Below are positions 53,783-64,000 of a DNA stretch of 64,000 nt, in pieces (the stretch's first letter is position 1; every line of letters begins with the position of its first letter). Location: the NCBI GenBank assembly GCA_016795465.1, contig JAEUHK010000030.1:186001-250000 (forward strand). The letters are read 5' to 3'. The position numbers and the translations under genes were made by a program. The notes below the pieces were generated by a model that saw only the letters and a program-made list of their open reading frames with translations, was not told where the DNA came from and searched no databases. The stretch comes from Verrucomicrobiaceae bacterium (GTDB taxonomy: Bacteria; Verrucomicrobiota; Verrucomicrobiia; Verrucomicrobiales; Verrucomicrobiaceae).

Positions 53783-55273
53783 ATGAAACTCGCGCTCAAA
53801 ATCCTCGGCGTCCTGATTCTCCTCGCCCTCGCCGCGCCCATCGGCCTCGCCATGTGGCTGCAAAGCTACGTCAGCGCCGATTACCTCGTCAAAGTGACCG
53901 AGGAAAACTGCAATTGCCGTGCTCACCTGGACTCGACCAGCCTCTCGCTCTTCTCCTGGCCGCCCACGCTCCGGCTGAATGGCATCAAGCTCGCCCCGCG
54001 GGACGAGCATGTGGGCAAACCGCTCTCCCAACGCCCGCCGATGCCGCCCGCTGCCGTGCGGATCGACTTCGCCTACGCCGAACTGCTCAGCAACGACATC
54101 CTCGACGGGCACCTCACGCCGAACCTGCTCCGTTTCACCGGCATCGAGGTCTTTGAGACGCTCGACCCGAAGGATGGCAGCTCCTTGGAAAGGCTCTTCC
54201 AGCCTCCCGGCGGTCGCCCCGTGGCCTCAGCCGACGCCGCCTCGTCACCGACCAGCCCTTCCCTGCCCCCGCCGCCCGAGCCCGGAGCTCCGCGAACCTA
54301 CGACCTGAATGGCAACGCCCCTCCTCCCGTGCCACCGCCGCCCGCAGCACCGGCCGTGGCCATGCCGGTCGAGGTCGCCAAACCGGAGCGCATCCCGCTG
54401 CGGGAGATTCATCTGGAGCAGGCCACCTTTCACATCACGAACAAAGCCGTCGCCGCGCAAATCGACGCAGAGATCCGCGATCTCGACCTGCATTTGACCG
54501 ACATAGACGTCGATCCCGAGGACCTCACACTCCACAACCGCATCCACGCCCAGCTCAAGGCCAAGGTGAACGTCAAAGGCATGGCCAAGGTGAATGGCCA
54601 GATGCAGCCCGTACAGTTCGCCGATGCCAGCCTGCATGGCGAGGGCGATGTGAAGCCGCTGGAACCGCAAACGATGCTGTGGAAGCCCGCCGCCACCCTC
54701 GCGATCACCTTTGAACGCGGCTCCACCATCGGCGGCCACATGACGCTCAATGATGTGGCGGGCGACCACCTCGAAAAGCTGCTCAAAAACGGCATCGACC
54801 TCCGCAACGTGCGTCTCGGCGGCCCGCTCGCCGAGGATGCCGTGGCCGCCATCGGCTACGACAGCGAGATGATCGCCTTTCAGCAGCCGACGCGCATCGT
54901 GATGCCCGATTTTGAGCTTAACATCCAGCAAGGCGGCTGGATCAATCCGGCGCAGGACAGCCAGCAGATGCCCATGCGCGTCGTCTTTGGCCCAGCCATC
55001 CGCGAGCCGCTCATCCAGGGCATCGCCGCGAAGGGTCTCGGCGATACCGTCACCCGCACCATCGTCTCGATGATCTCCGACGACCGCGGCAATCCGTATG
55101 TGGACATCATCATCACCGGCTCGCTCTCGCATCCCAACGTGGAGTTCAAAGTCGTGAACAAGCTGAACAACTTCACCGGCGGTGCCATCGGCCGCCTGCT
55201 CGAAAATCCTCAGGAGGCCAAAGAACTGCTCAACGACCTCAAGAGCCTTAAAAACCTCTTCAAGCGCAAGTGA
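53783..55273 (+). CDS. AsmA-like inner-membrane-anchored protein
   Basis: ATG 53783 gives 496 residues. One N-terminal transmembrane helix (LALKILGVLILLALAAPIGLAMWL) leads to a periplasmic part with the AsmA/DUF748-like pattern CNCRAHLDSTSLSLFSWPPTLRLNGIKLAPRDE and repeated beta strands. A proline-rich spacer lies at about 150-200, and the C-terminal region (DRGNPYVDIIITGSLSHPNVEFKVVNKLNNF) resembles the AsmA end domain. Such proteins are thought to help lipid or outer-membrane trafficking. It is divergent from the glutaredoxin-like gene and convergent with the PSD1 gene. Confidence 0.78.
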   Translation: MKLALKILGVLILLALAAPIGLAMWLQSYVSADYLVKVTEENCNCRAHLDSTSLSLFSWPPTLRLNGIKLAPRDEHVGKPLSQRPPMPPAAVRIDFAYAELLSNDILDGHLTPNLLRFTGIEVFETLDPKDGSSLERLFQPPGGRPVASADAASSPTSPSLPPPPEPGAPRTYDLNGNAPPPVPPPPAAPAVAMPVEVAKPERIPLREIHLEQATFHITNKAVAAQIDAEIRDLDLHLTDIDVDPEDLTLHNRIHAQLKAKVNVKGMAKVNGQMQPVQFADASLHGEGDVKPLEPQTMLWKPAATLAITFERGSTIGGHMTLNDVAGDHLEKLLKNGIDLRNVRLGGPLAEDAVAAIGYDSEMIAFQQPTRIVMPDFELNIQQGGWINPAQDSQQMPMRVVFGPAIREPLIQGIAAKGLGDTVTRTIVSMISDDRGNPYVDIIITGSLSHPNVEFKVVNKLNNFTGGAIGRLLENPQEAKELLNDLKSLKNLFKRK

Positions 55274-55279
55274 GGCCGC

Positions 55280-58297
<3,018 letters not shown>

Positions 58298-58319
58298 CGC
58301 CTTGCCTTTGCGACATCGT

Positions 58320-59522
58320 TTAGCGAATCAATCCCCAGTTCCGGCCGAAGGGGAAGTAGCAGAACAGCGCCGGGCCGACGAGATTCCGCTCGGGGACGGG
58401 GCCCCAGTAGCGGCTGTCGGAGCTGTTGTAGCTGTTGTCGCCCATGGCCCAGTATTGCTCGACCCCGAGGGTCTTCTGATTGCCGGGAGAGAGCATCTGG
58501 ATGGCACCGTAGCCGCGATACTTGCCCTCTTTGGCGGCCACGCGCTTCATGCCCATCTCCTCGGCAGGCTTGCCATTGATCCAAAGCTCGGGCGTCTTCA
58601 CCTCCAGCGTATCGCCGGGCACACCGACGAGGCGTTTGATGTAATGCTGGGAGCCCTGCTCGGCAGGAACGTTCATGTAGGGGCTGCGGATATCCTTCGT
58701 GGTGAAGACAAAGACCTCACCACGCACCGGCTGGCGGAAGTGGTAGGCGAATTTGTTCACAAGCACATGGTCGCCGGTGTCGAGTGTGCCACGGGCAAGC
58801 GTCTGGCCTTTGGTGATGAGCTGGCCGCCGAGTGCGAAGGGCGAATACTGGCCCACCATGTCCGGCGTGACGTTGTCCGTCTTCATCTGCGGATAGGCTC
58901 CGACGTAGCTGAAGAGGCCGAGGTTGTAGTGCGTGTTGATGAGCTGAGACATCGGGGCCCAGATCCAGATGGTGTGGCCGTCTTCAAAGTGGAGGCGGCA
59001 ATGCGTGAAGAAGCCCAAGATACCATGCTCGGTGAGCGGATCGGTGCGGCGGATGCGTCCGGTGTGGTCGGAGACGACGTTGATGTAGCTGCGGCCGGTG
59101 ACGAAGTCCTTCGCCATGCCAAAGACGTTTGGCGTGGTGTCCTCCTCGGTGTGGTTGGCCACGATGCCATACAGCGTGGGCTGCATCGAGCCCGTGGGGA
59201 TTTTAAAGGGCTGCAGCAGGTAGCTGCGGATGCCGAAAGCGACCACGATTGCCACAAAGAAGACTTCGATGTTGTCCGCGATGTCGGAGGGCTGTGCTCC
59301 GGGCAGGGCACGTTCGCAGACTTTGTTGATCTCATCGCTCAGCGTGTCGATGCGGGCCTTGTCCCGTGCCCGCATGGCGTCCTCGAGGCTGCTGCGCAGG
59401 GAGGTGATCTCCAGGAGCTTCTCCTCTGGCAGGATGTCACGCTTGTAATTGATGAAGCGGGTGACGCCCTTGTGCAGGAGTTTGGCGTGCTTGAGATAGC
59501 GTGGGGTGAGAAAGGAGAGCAT
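58320..59522 (-). CDS. lepB: Signal peptidase I
   Basis: This 400-residue protein has one clear transmembrane helix (VFFVAIVVAFGIRSYLL, about 87-103) directly before the catalytic serine Ser112 in IPTGSMQPTL. The catalytic lysine is Lys296 (YIKRLVGVPGD) and box E is AMGDNSYNSSDSRYWGPVPERNLVG. The N-terminal 80 residues are an additional helical segment. Between boxes B and D a long insertion of about 130 residues is present, larger than in E. coli. It cleaves signal peptides on the periplasmic side of the inner membrane. It lies upstream of the PSD1 gene on the same strand. Confidence 0.95.
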   Translation of the reverse strand: MLSFLTPRYLKHAKLLHKGVTRFINYKRDILPEEKLLEITSLRSSLEDAMRARDKARIDTLSDEINKVCERALPGAQPSDIADNIEVFFVAIVVAFGIRSYLLQPFKIPTGSMQPTLYGIVANHTEEDTTPNVFGMAKDFVTGRSYINVVSDHTGRIRRTDPLTEHGILGFFTHCRLHFEDGHTIWIWAPMSQLINTHYNLGLFSYVGAYPQMKTDNVTPDMVGQYSPFALGGQLITKGQTLARGTLDTGDHVLVNKFAYHFRQPVRGEVFVFTTKDIRSPYMNVPAEQGSQHYIKRLVGVPGDTLEVKTPELWINGKPAEEMGMKRVAAKEGKYRGYGAIQMLSPGNQKTLGVEQYWAMGDNSYNSSDSRYWGPVPERNLVGPALFCYFPFGRNWGLIR

Positions 59523-59671
59523 CTGGGGGGTGAGGCGGGGCGCACTTCAAACGGCCCGAGGCGCGGCGCAATCGCAAACCGGACGAAGTTTGGCCGGGGA
59601 GATTTTTATTGACGGTCTGGCACGCGGCGTGGTCTCAAGGAGGCCAACCCTTAACCTAACAGCCCAGACTT

Positions 59672-60088
59672 ATGCTCGACGAATTCAAAAAGTTCATCCT
59701 CAAAGGTAACGTGGTGGACCTCTCCACCGGTGTGATCATTGGCGCCGCCTTCGGCGGTATCGTGACGTCCTTCACCAAAGGCATCGTGGAACCCATCCTG
59801 CGCCTGATCCCCGGCGGCGGCGAAAACGTCAAAGGCCTCGCCTTCGAGATCGGCGACAAGTTCAAGGACGACAAAGGCAACCTCGTTCCGAATATGATCG
59901 ACCTGAATGTGATCGTAAATGCCTCGATCAACTTCCTGATCACGGCGGCCGTTGTCTTTTTTGTGATCATCAAGCCGCTGAACAAGCTCATGTCCATGAT
60001 GAAGAAAGAGGAGGCCGCCGCCCCGCCCCCTGCCCCGCCGGCGGATGTGGTGCTGCTAACGGAAATCCGTGATTTGCTGAAGAAGTAA
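59672..60088 (+). CDS. mscL: Large-conductance mechanosensitive channel
   Basis: This 138-residue protein matches MscL: FKKFILKGNVVDLSTGVIIGAAFGGIVTSF (helix TM1 with the hydrophobic gate), a periplasmic loop, INFLITAAVVFFVIIKPLNKLM (TM2) and a cytoplasmic helix after a proline-rich spacer. The channel opens on hypo-osmotic shock to release small solutes. An intrinsic terminator follows at 60113. Confidence 0.96.
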   Translation: MLDEFKKFILKGNVVDLSTGVIIGAAFGGIVTSFTKGIVEPILRLIPGGGENVKGLAFEIGDKFKDDKGNLVPNMIDLNVIVNASINFLITAAVVFFVIIKPLNKLMSMMKKEEAAAPPPAPPADVVLLTEIRDLLKK

Positions 60089-60112
60089 GCGCTGGAGACC
60101 TTTCGCGATCTC

Positions 60113-60150
60113 ACGCCCGCCCGGTGCCTGCCGCGGCGGGCGTTTCGTTT
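60113..60150 (+). terminator. Terminator after mscL
   Basis: The arms ACGCCCGCC (60113-60121) and GGCGGGCGT (60135-60143) form a GC-rich stem followed by TTCGTTTTT, 25 bp after the mscL stop. Good intrinsic terminator. Confidence 0.85.
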
Positions 60151-60193
60151 TTGGTGTTTGAAGACGGAAAAGGCCTCGCCACTGCTTCGGGGC

Positions 60194-61129
60194 ATGCCGC
60201 TCGCTTATTACCTGCACGATCTGAACCCGAAGCTCATCCAGTTCACGGACACTCTTGGCATTCAATGGTATGGGCTGGCCTATGTGACGGGCTTTTACCT
60301 GACCTATCTCGTGATGCGTTTCCTGGCCCGCAAAGGCCTCTCGCAGATCGCGGAGAAAGACGTGGGCGATTTCATCACCGGCGTGGCCCTGTTCGGCGTG
60401 ATCCTCGGCGGTCGGTTGGGCTACATGCTGCTGTACAACTGGGATGAGTTCATCCGCCGCCCGTGGATCTTTTTCATGCTGCATCAAGGCGGCATGGCGA
60501 GCCATGGTGGCATCGCCGGAGTGGCGCTCTACTGCCTCTGGTATGCACGAAAGCACCGCATCTCATGGACGGGCATCGGTGACACGATCGTCTGCGGAGC
60601 ACCGCTGGGCATCTTCCTCGGCCGCATCGCCAATTTCATCAATGGCGAGCTGTTTGGCCGCGTGACGAATGTGTCATGGGCGATGCAATTCCCCACCGAA
60701 CTGCTTCACGAGGACTTTATGAAGCAAGGCGGCGAACGCTTGCCGATGCCGGACTACCTCCAGCACAGCCCGGACATCATCGCGTGGTTCGAAAAGTATC
60801 GCGGAGGCCGTGCGGAGCTGGCGAACATCCTACACCCGCGGCACCCTTCGCAGCTCTATGAGGCCCTCGGTGAAGGTTTGCTGCTCACGGCGGCACTTTT
60901 GCTCATCCGGGTGAAGTGGCCGAAAGCACCGCATGGCATCATCACCGGGCTTTTCTTCCTGTTTTATGCCGTGATCCGCATTGCGCTCGAAGGCGTGCGC
61001 CAGCCGGACAGCGGCTCGGAGATGATCATGGGGCTGACGAAGGGCCAATTCTTCTCCACCTTCATGATCGTGGCCGGACTGGCCTTCATCGCCTTTGGCT
61101 GGCTGACGAGGTCGAAGCGTGCCGCTTAG
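60194..61129 (+). CDS. lgt: Prolipoprotein diacylglyceryl transferase
   Basis: ATG 60194 gives 311 residues of a polytopic membrane enzyme with about seven helices. Lgt motifs are visible: IQWYGLAYVTGFYL, GGRLGYMLLYN, GGMASHGGIAG, GRIANFINGELFGR (the Lgt signature with the essential arginine and asparagine) and HPSQLYEALGEG. It transfers diacylglycerol to the lipobox cysteine of prolipoproteins, including several coded in this window. Its stop shares 4 bp with the convergent histidine kinase gene. Confidence 0.95.
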   Translation: MPLAYYLHDLNPKLIQFTDTLGIQWYGLAYVTGFYLTYLVMRFLARKGLSQIAEKDVGDFITGVALFGVILGGRLGYMLLYNWDEFIRRPWIFFMLHQGGMASHGGIAGVALYCLWYARKHRISWTGIGDTIVCGAPLGIFLGRIANFINGELFGRVTNVSWAMQFPTELLHEDFMKQGGERLPMPDYLQHSPDIIAWFEKYRGGRAELANILHPRHPSQLYEALGEGLLLTAALLLIRVKWPKAPHGIITGLFFLFYAVIRIALEGVRQPDSGSEMIMGLTKGQFFSTFMIVAGLAFIAFGWLTRSKRAA

Positions 61130-63957
61130 AAATTGAGCGCCACTTGGGCGGCCTCCTGCACGAGGGCGGGCGGAATGACGCGGCGGAAGTCATCGAGGCT
61201 CACGGGCTTCGTGAGGAAGGCGTTCATGCCGACATCGCGGCACTCTTCCTTCACACCGACGAGGGCGTGGCCTGTCATGGCGATGATGGCGGGCTGGTGC
61301 TTGAGCTGGAAATTGCCGCGAATGGCCCGCGTGGCATCAATGCCGCCCATCACGGGCATCTGCAGATCCATGAAGATGATGTCGAAGGGCATCTGCGAGA
61401 CCATTTCGACGGCTTCCTGGCCGTTGTTGGCGACATCGATCTTCGAATAGCCCAGGCGCTGGAGCAGCATGCAGGCGATCTTTTGATTCAACGGCTGATC
61501 CTCAACGAGCAGGATGCGGGCAGGATGCTGCGAGGCAAAGCTCTCGCCTCCCTCCGCCTTCGCGGCCTTTTGAATGGCGCGGTTCGTGGACTGGGAAATC
61601 TGCGCATCGTGCCCGCCTGCTGCCGCACGCGAGCCTGAAGGCTCCGCGGGCATATCCGGCTCATGAGCGGGAGCGACCTCCACAGGTGCCGCGGTGGCCA
61701 TCACGGGCTGCGCAGGCGGCATCACGCTGAGCATGTGCGCACCATACTGCGGCGGCGCGGCCGGTGCAGGCGCGGCATAACCTTGCGGCTGCAGCATCGG
61801 CATGCCCTGCGGCACCACAGACTGGACCTGCGGTGCTGCCCAGGCCTGCTGTGGTGCAGGCTGCGGCACGGCACGAGCATTGATCTGAGGTGCGGCGGCA
61901 CCGGCGATGGGTGCGGTGACGACACGACGCGGCATGCGGAAGAGCTCTGCCATGCTGCGGAGGAGATCGCGACGCTTGATGGGCTTTGAGAGGCCGACAT
62001 GGCGACTGCCCGCGGGCGGCGCAAACCGTGCCCGATCGAGCTTTGCACGCGTGATCGAGAGGTAAGTGATGATGGCAGCACCTTTCGCCGCGGCGACACG
62101 CAGCAGCGGTGCGGCCTCCTCCGGCTTCATGCGCATGATATCGAGGATGAAGAGCCCGGTCTCCTCCAGCGTGTGATCGAGCTCATCCGGTGATGCCTCA
62201 CGCATGACATTGACCTTCATGCTCCAGCCCATGAGGCACTGATTGAGCACCTGCTGCGTCGTGGGATGCGAGCTGTAGAAGACGACTGGCCTTGTCTTGA
62301 CGATTTCGAGCCAGCCGACCTCTTCCTCGCGGTTTTCATCATCGGCGGCGACGGTGAGCGGCAGCTCGAAGAAGAAGTCGGAACCCTTGCCAGCCTCGCT
62401 GACGACCGAAATCTCACCTTTCATGAGGCGGATGAGCTTTTTCGAAATGGCGAGGCCGAGGCCGGTGCCGCCATACTTGCGGGTAGTGGAGGCATCGGCC
62501 TGGGTGAAGGCCTGGAAGAGCATGGCCACCTTTTCCGCCGGGATGCCGATGCCGGTGTCGCGCACGGAGAAGTGCAGCATGTTGCGGTCTCCCTCGGGAC
62601 TGTTGCGGGTGATCTGGCGGACGAGCAGGAGGATTTCGCCCTTTTCGGTGAACTTGATGGCATTGCCGACGAGGTTGACGAGCACCTGCTTGATGCGCTG
62701 GAAGTCGCCGACGAACTTGCGCGGCAACGCAGGATCGATGTGCACGTTGATCTCCAGATTCTTCTCGGCTGCGCGATGCGAGAAGACATCCATCGTCTCG
62801 GCGACGAGCTTTTCGACATCCACGGGGATGCTCTCGATCTCCATTTTAGCGGATTCGAGCTTCGAGAAGTCGAGAATGTCATTGATGACGTGAAGCAGCG
62901 ATTCACCTGACGAGCGAATCATGCGCACCAGTTCCTCCTGCTCGGGCTCGAGGCCCATTTCGATGAGCAGCGAGGTGGTGCCGATGATGCCATTCATCGG
63001 CGTGCGGATCTCATGCGACATGTTCGCGAGGAAATCCCCCTTGGCGGCCGCGGCATTCTCGGCCGAACGTCGGGCGGCTTCGAACTCGGCGATGAGCATC
63101 TGCTTGCGCTGCTCCTCCTGGGCCACGTGCTCGATCATTTTGTTAAACTCCCCCTGCACGTAGGCGAGATCGTCAAAGCCGCTGGCGGGCAGGCGGGAGG
63201 TCAGATTACCCGTCCGCATGGACTGGAAGGCCTGGATGAGAGCACCCGTCTTCTTGGTGATGCCACGCCCGAGGAAAAAGAAGCCGATGACGGCCGGAAT
63301 CAGGCCGATGCAGGCCCCGAGCGTAGGAACAAGCATGCGACCGGCATTGAACAAATGCGCAAACTGCACCTGCGGCTGGCGTGCGATGAACACCCCGGCC
63401 ACACGGCCGTCTTTGTTGTAAAGCGGCGCGGCGGAGATGATCCACGCGGTCTCAGTCTCGATATGTGGCTCGCGGCTCGTGCTCGTATCCACGATCACGA
63501 GGCTGGTGCCGGCCATCACGCGATAGACGAGGTTGTCGAGCATGCCATAGCCGATGTCTTTCTCAGGCCACGCCTTTGCGGCGGGAATGATCGCGACGGG
63601 GGGCGACTTGGCGATGGGCTGCGTGCCCTTCCCCGTGCGTGGAGCGATGATATCGACCTCCAAGCCGAGCTGCTCGATCGCTGGTGGCACATCGACCGTC
63701 TGCACACGCATGCGCAGGAGTGTCTCATTCTCCCACGTGAGGCGGACGGAGCCAGAGCGTTCATTGTCAGACAGGGCCTGCCGGTTCAGTTCCATCTGCC
63801 CAGCCAGCGCCACCGAGCCTAGGTAGGAGGTCTGCGAGTAGCGCAGCGTGAGAAACTCCTGCCAAAGGAAGGCCACCGCCGTCGCCATGGCCGCGATGAC
63901 CACGGCAATCATGCCGAGGATCGTGAAGCGATTGGCGATCTGAAAGGTGAACTTCAT
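61126..63957 (-). CDS. Hybrid sensor histidine kinase with two receiver domains (first degenerate)
   Basis: This 943-residue protein has two transmembrane helices (about 13-32 and 211-230) flanking a periplasmic sensor of about 180 residues of double-Cache-like size, a HAMP-like region, HisKA with phospho-accepting His315 in SHEIRTPMNG, and HATPase with N-box NLVGNAIKF and G-boxes DTGIGIP and GGTGLGLAI. A first receiver (VVFYSSHPTTQQVL, FILDIMRMKP) lacks the acidic pair that binds magnesium. A proline/glutamine/alanine-rich linker (about 690-790) follows, then a full receiver with Asp864 (FMDLQMPVMGG) and Lys917. No output gene is adjacent. The ligand is unknown. Confidence 0.93.
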   Translation of the reverse strand: MKFTFQIANRFTILGMIAVVIAAMATAVAFLWQEFLTLRYSQTSYLGSVALAGQMELNRQALSDNERSGSVRLTWENETLLRMRVQTVDVPPAIEQLGLEVDIIAPRTGKGTQPIAKSPPVAIIPAAKAWPEKDIGYGMLDNLVYRVMAGTSLVIVDTSTSREPHIETETAWIISAAPLYNKDGRVAGVFIARQPQVQFAHLFNAGRMLVPTLGACIGLIPAVIGFFFLGRGITKKTGALIQAFQSMRTGNLTSRLPASGFDDLAYVQGEFNKMIEHVAQEEQRKQMLIAEFEAARRSAENAAAAKGDFLANMSHEIRTPMNGIIGTTSLLIEMGLEPEQEELVRMIRSSGESLLHVINDILDFSKLESAKMEIESIPVDVEKLVAETMDVFSHRAAEKNLEINVHIDPALPRKFVGDFQRIKQVLVNLVGNAIKFTEKGEILLLVRQITRNSPEGDRNMLHFSVRDTGIGIPAEKVAMLFQAFTQADASTTRKYGGTGLGLAISKKLIRLMKGEISVVSEAGKGSDFFFELPLTVAADDENREEEVGWLEIVKTRPVVFYSSHPTTQQVLNQCLMGWSMKVNVMREASPDELDHTLEETGLFILDIMRMKPEEAAPLLRVAAAKGAAIITYLSITRAKLDRARFAPPAGSRHVGLSKPIKRRDLLRSMAELFRMPRRVVTAPIAGAAAPQINARAVPQPAPQQAWAAPQVQSVVPQGMPMLQPQGYAAPAPAAPPQYGAHMLSVMPPAQPVMATAAPVEVAPAHEPDMPAEPSGSRAAAGGHDAQISQSTNRAIQKAAKAEGGESFASQHPARILLVEDQPLNQKIACMLLQRLGYSKIDVANNGQEAVEMVSQMPFDIIFMDLQMPVMGGIDATRAIRGNFQLKHQPAIIAMTGHALVGVKEECRDVGMNAFLTKPVSLDDFRRVIPPALVQEAAQVALNF

Positions 63958-64000
63958 GAGCAGGCGCGTGAGTCAGTGTTTTTCAGACGTGCCGGGCAAA
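63958..64000. other. Upstream region of histidine kinase at window edge
   Basis: The last 43 bp lie upstream of the histidine kinase start. No gene or regulatory motif can be recognised before the window ends. Confidence 0.4.

Overview
The window looks like a chromosomal segment from a Verrucomicrobiota bacterium, probably close to Verrucomicrobiaceae/Prosthecobacter. That placement is inferred from gene content: high GC, a PSD1-type protein (DUF1549/DUF1553 with cytochrome C motifs), a PVC heme-binding domain protein, an orphan DUF1501 protein, a secreted sulfatase and many exported enzymes of unknown substrate. No rRNA, tRNA, CRISPR array, insertion sequence or prophage was seen.

Layout. 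1-7053: an AAA ATPase and exported carbohydrate/sulfate-ester type enzymes (beta-propeller protein, sulfatase, BNR-repeat protein, DUF1501). 7050-13441: a ten-gene operon on the minus strand with seven 4-bp start/stop overlaps. It begins with an ArsR-type repressor and continues with a membrane rhodanese, a Tll0287/DUF3365-like heme protein, a DsrE protein, two YeeE/YedE half-transporters, a membrane-fusion protein, an FtsX-type ABC permease, its ATPase and an exported SAM methyltransferase. 13564-16957: OxyR (both redox cysteines present) divergent from a catalase-peroxidase with a signal peptide. 18640-24343: a second operon with a lipoprotein, small cysteine-bearing membrane proteins (two DUF2892-like, one DUF6132-like) and an RND pump with its adaptor. 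25758-28906: thioredoxin-2 divergent from a sulfide:quinone oxidoreductase-like flavoprotein, a TusE/DsrC protein, a DsrE2-like protein and an unknown protein. 29312-31922: a copper-type TonB receptor with a small cysteine protein. 32048-45778: mixed genes including a glycine-rich RNA-binding protein, glucose-6-phosphate isomerase, a pseudokinase-lectin fusion and a proton pyrophosphatase. 45833-49333: two PilT-type ATPases with YqjD/YqjE-like genes. 49426-64000: PVC cytochrome proteins, lipA, a glutaredoxin-like protein, lepB, mscL, lgt and a hybrid histidine kinase.

Main result. One 26-bp motif (half-sites ACTATATG and CATACAGT about 10 bp apart) occurs in three promoter regions: before the ArsR gene (13469-13494), before the lipoprotein/RND operon (18640-18665) and between thioredoxin-2 and the SQR-like gene (26247-26272). 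The first two copies match at 24 of 26 positions; the third matches the second at 19 of 26. This predicts one repressor controlling a roughly 23-gene reactive-sulfur regulon: sulfide oxidation (SQR-like), sulfur relay (rhodanese, DsrE, TusE, DsrE2, Trx2), sulfur-compound transport (YeeE/YedE) and two separate export pumps. It resembles BigR/SqrR systems but is larger, and the ArsR cysteines lie elsewhere.

Second result. The window carries several families of short-period (7-9 bp) degenerate repeats in spacers, next to start or stop codons, in a signal-peptide coding region and in frame inside two unrelated genes (RND pump and PSD1 protein, sharing a 9-bp unit TCSGACNNG). They are not explained by any feature type used here.
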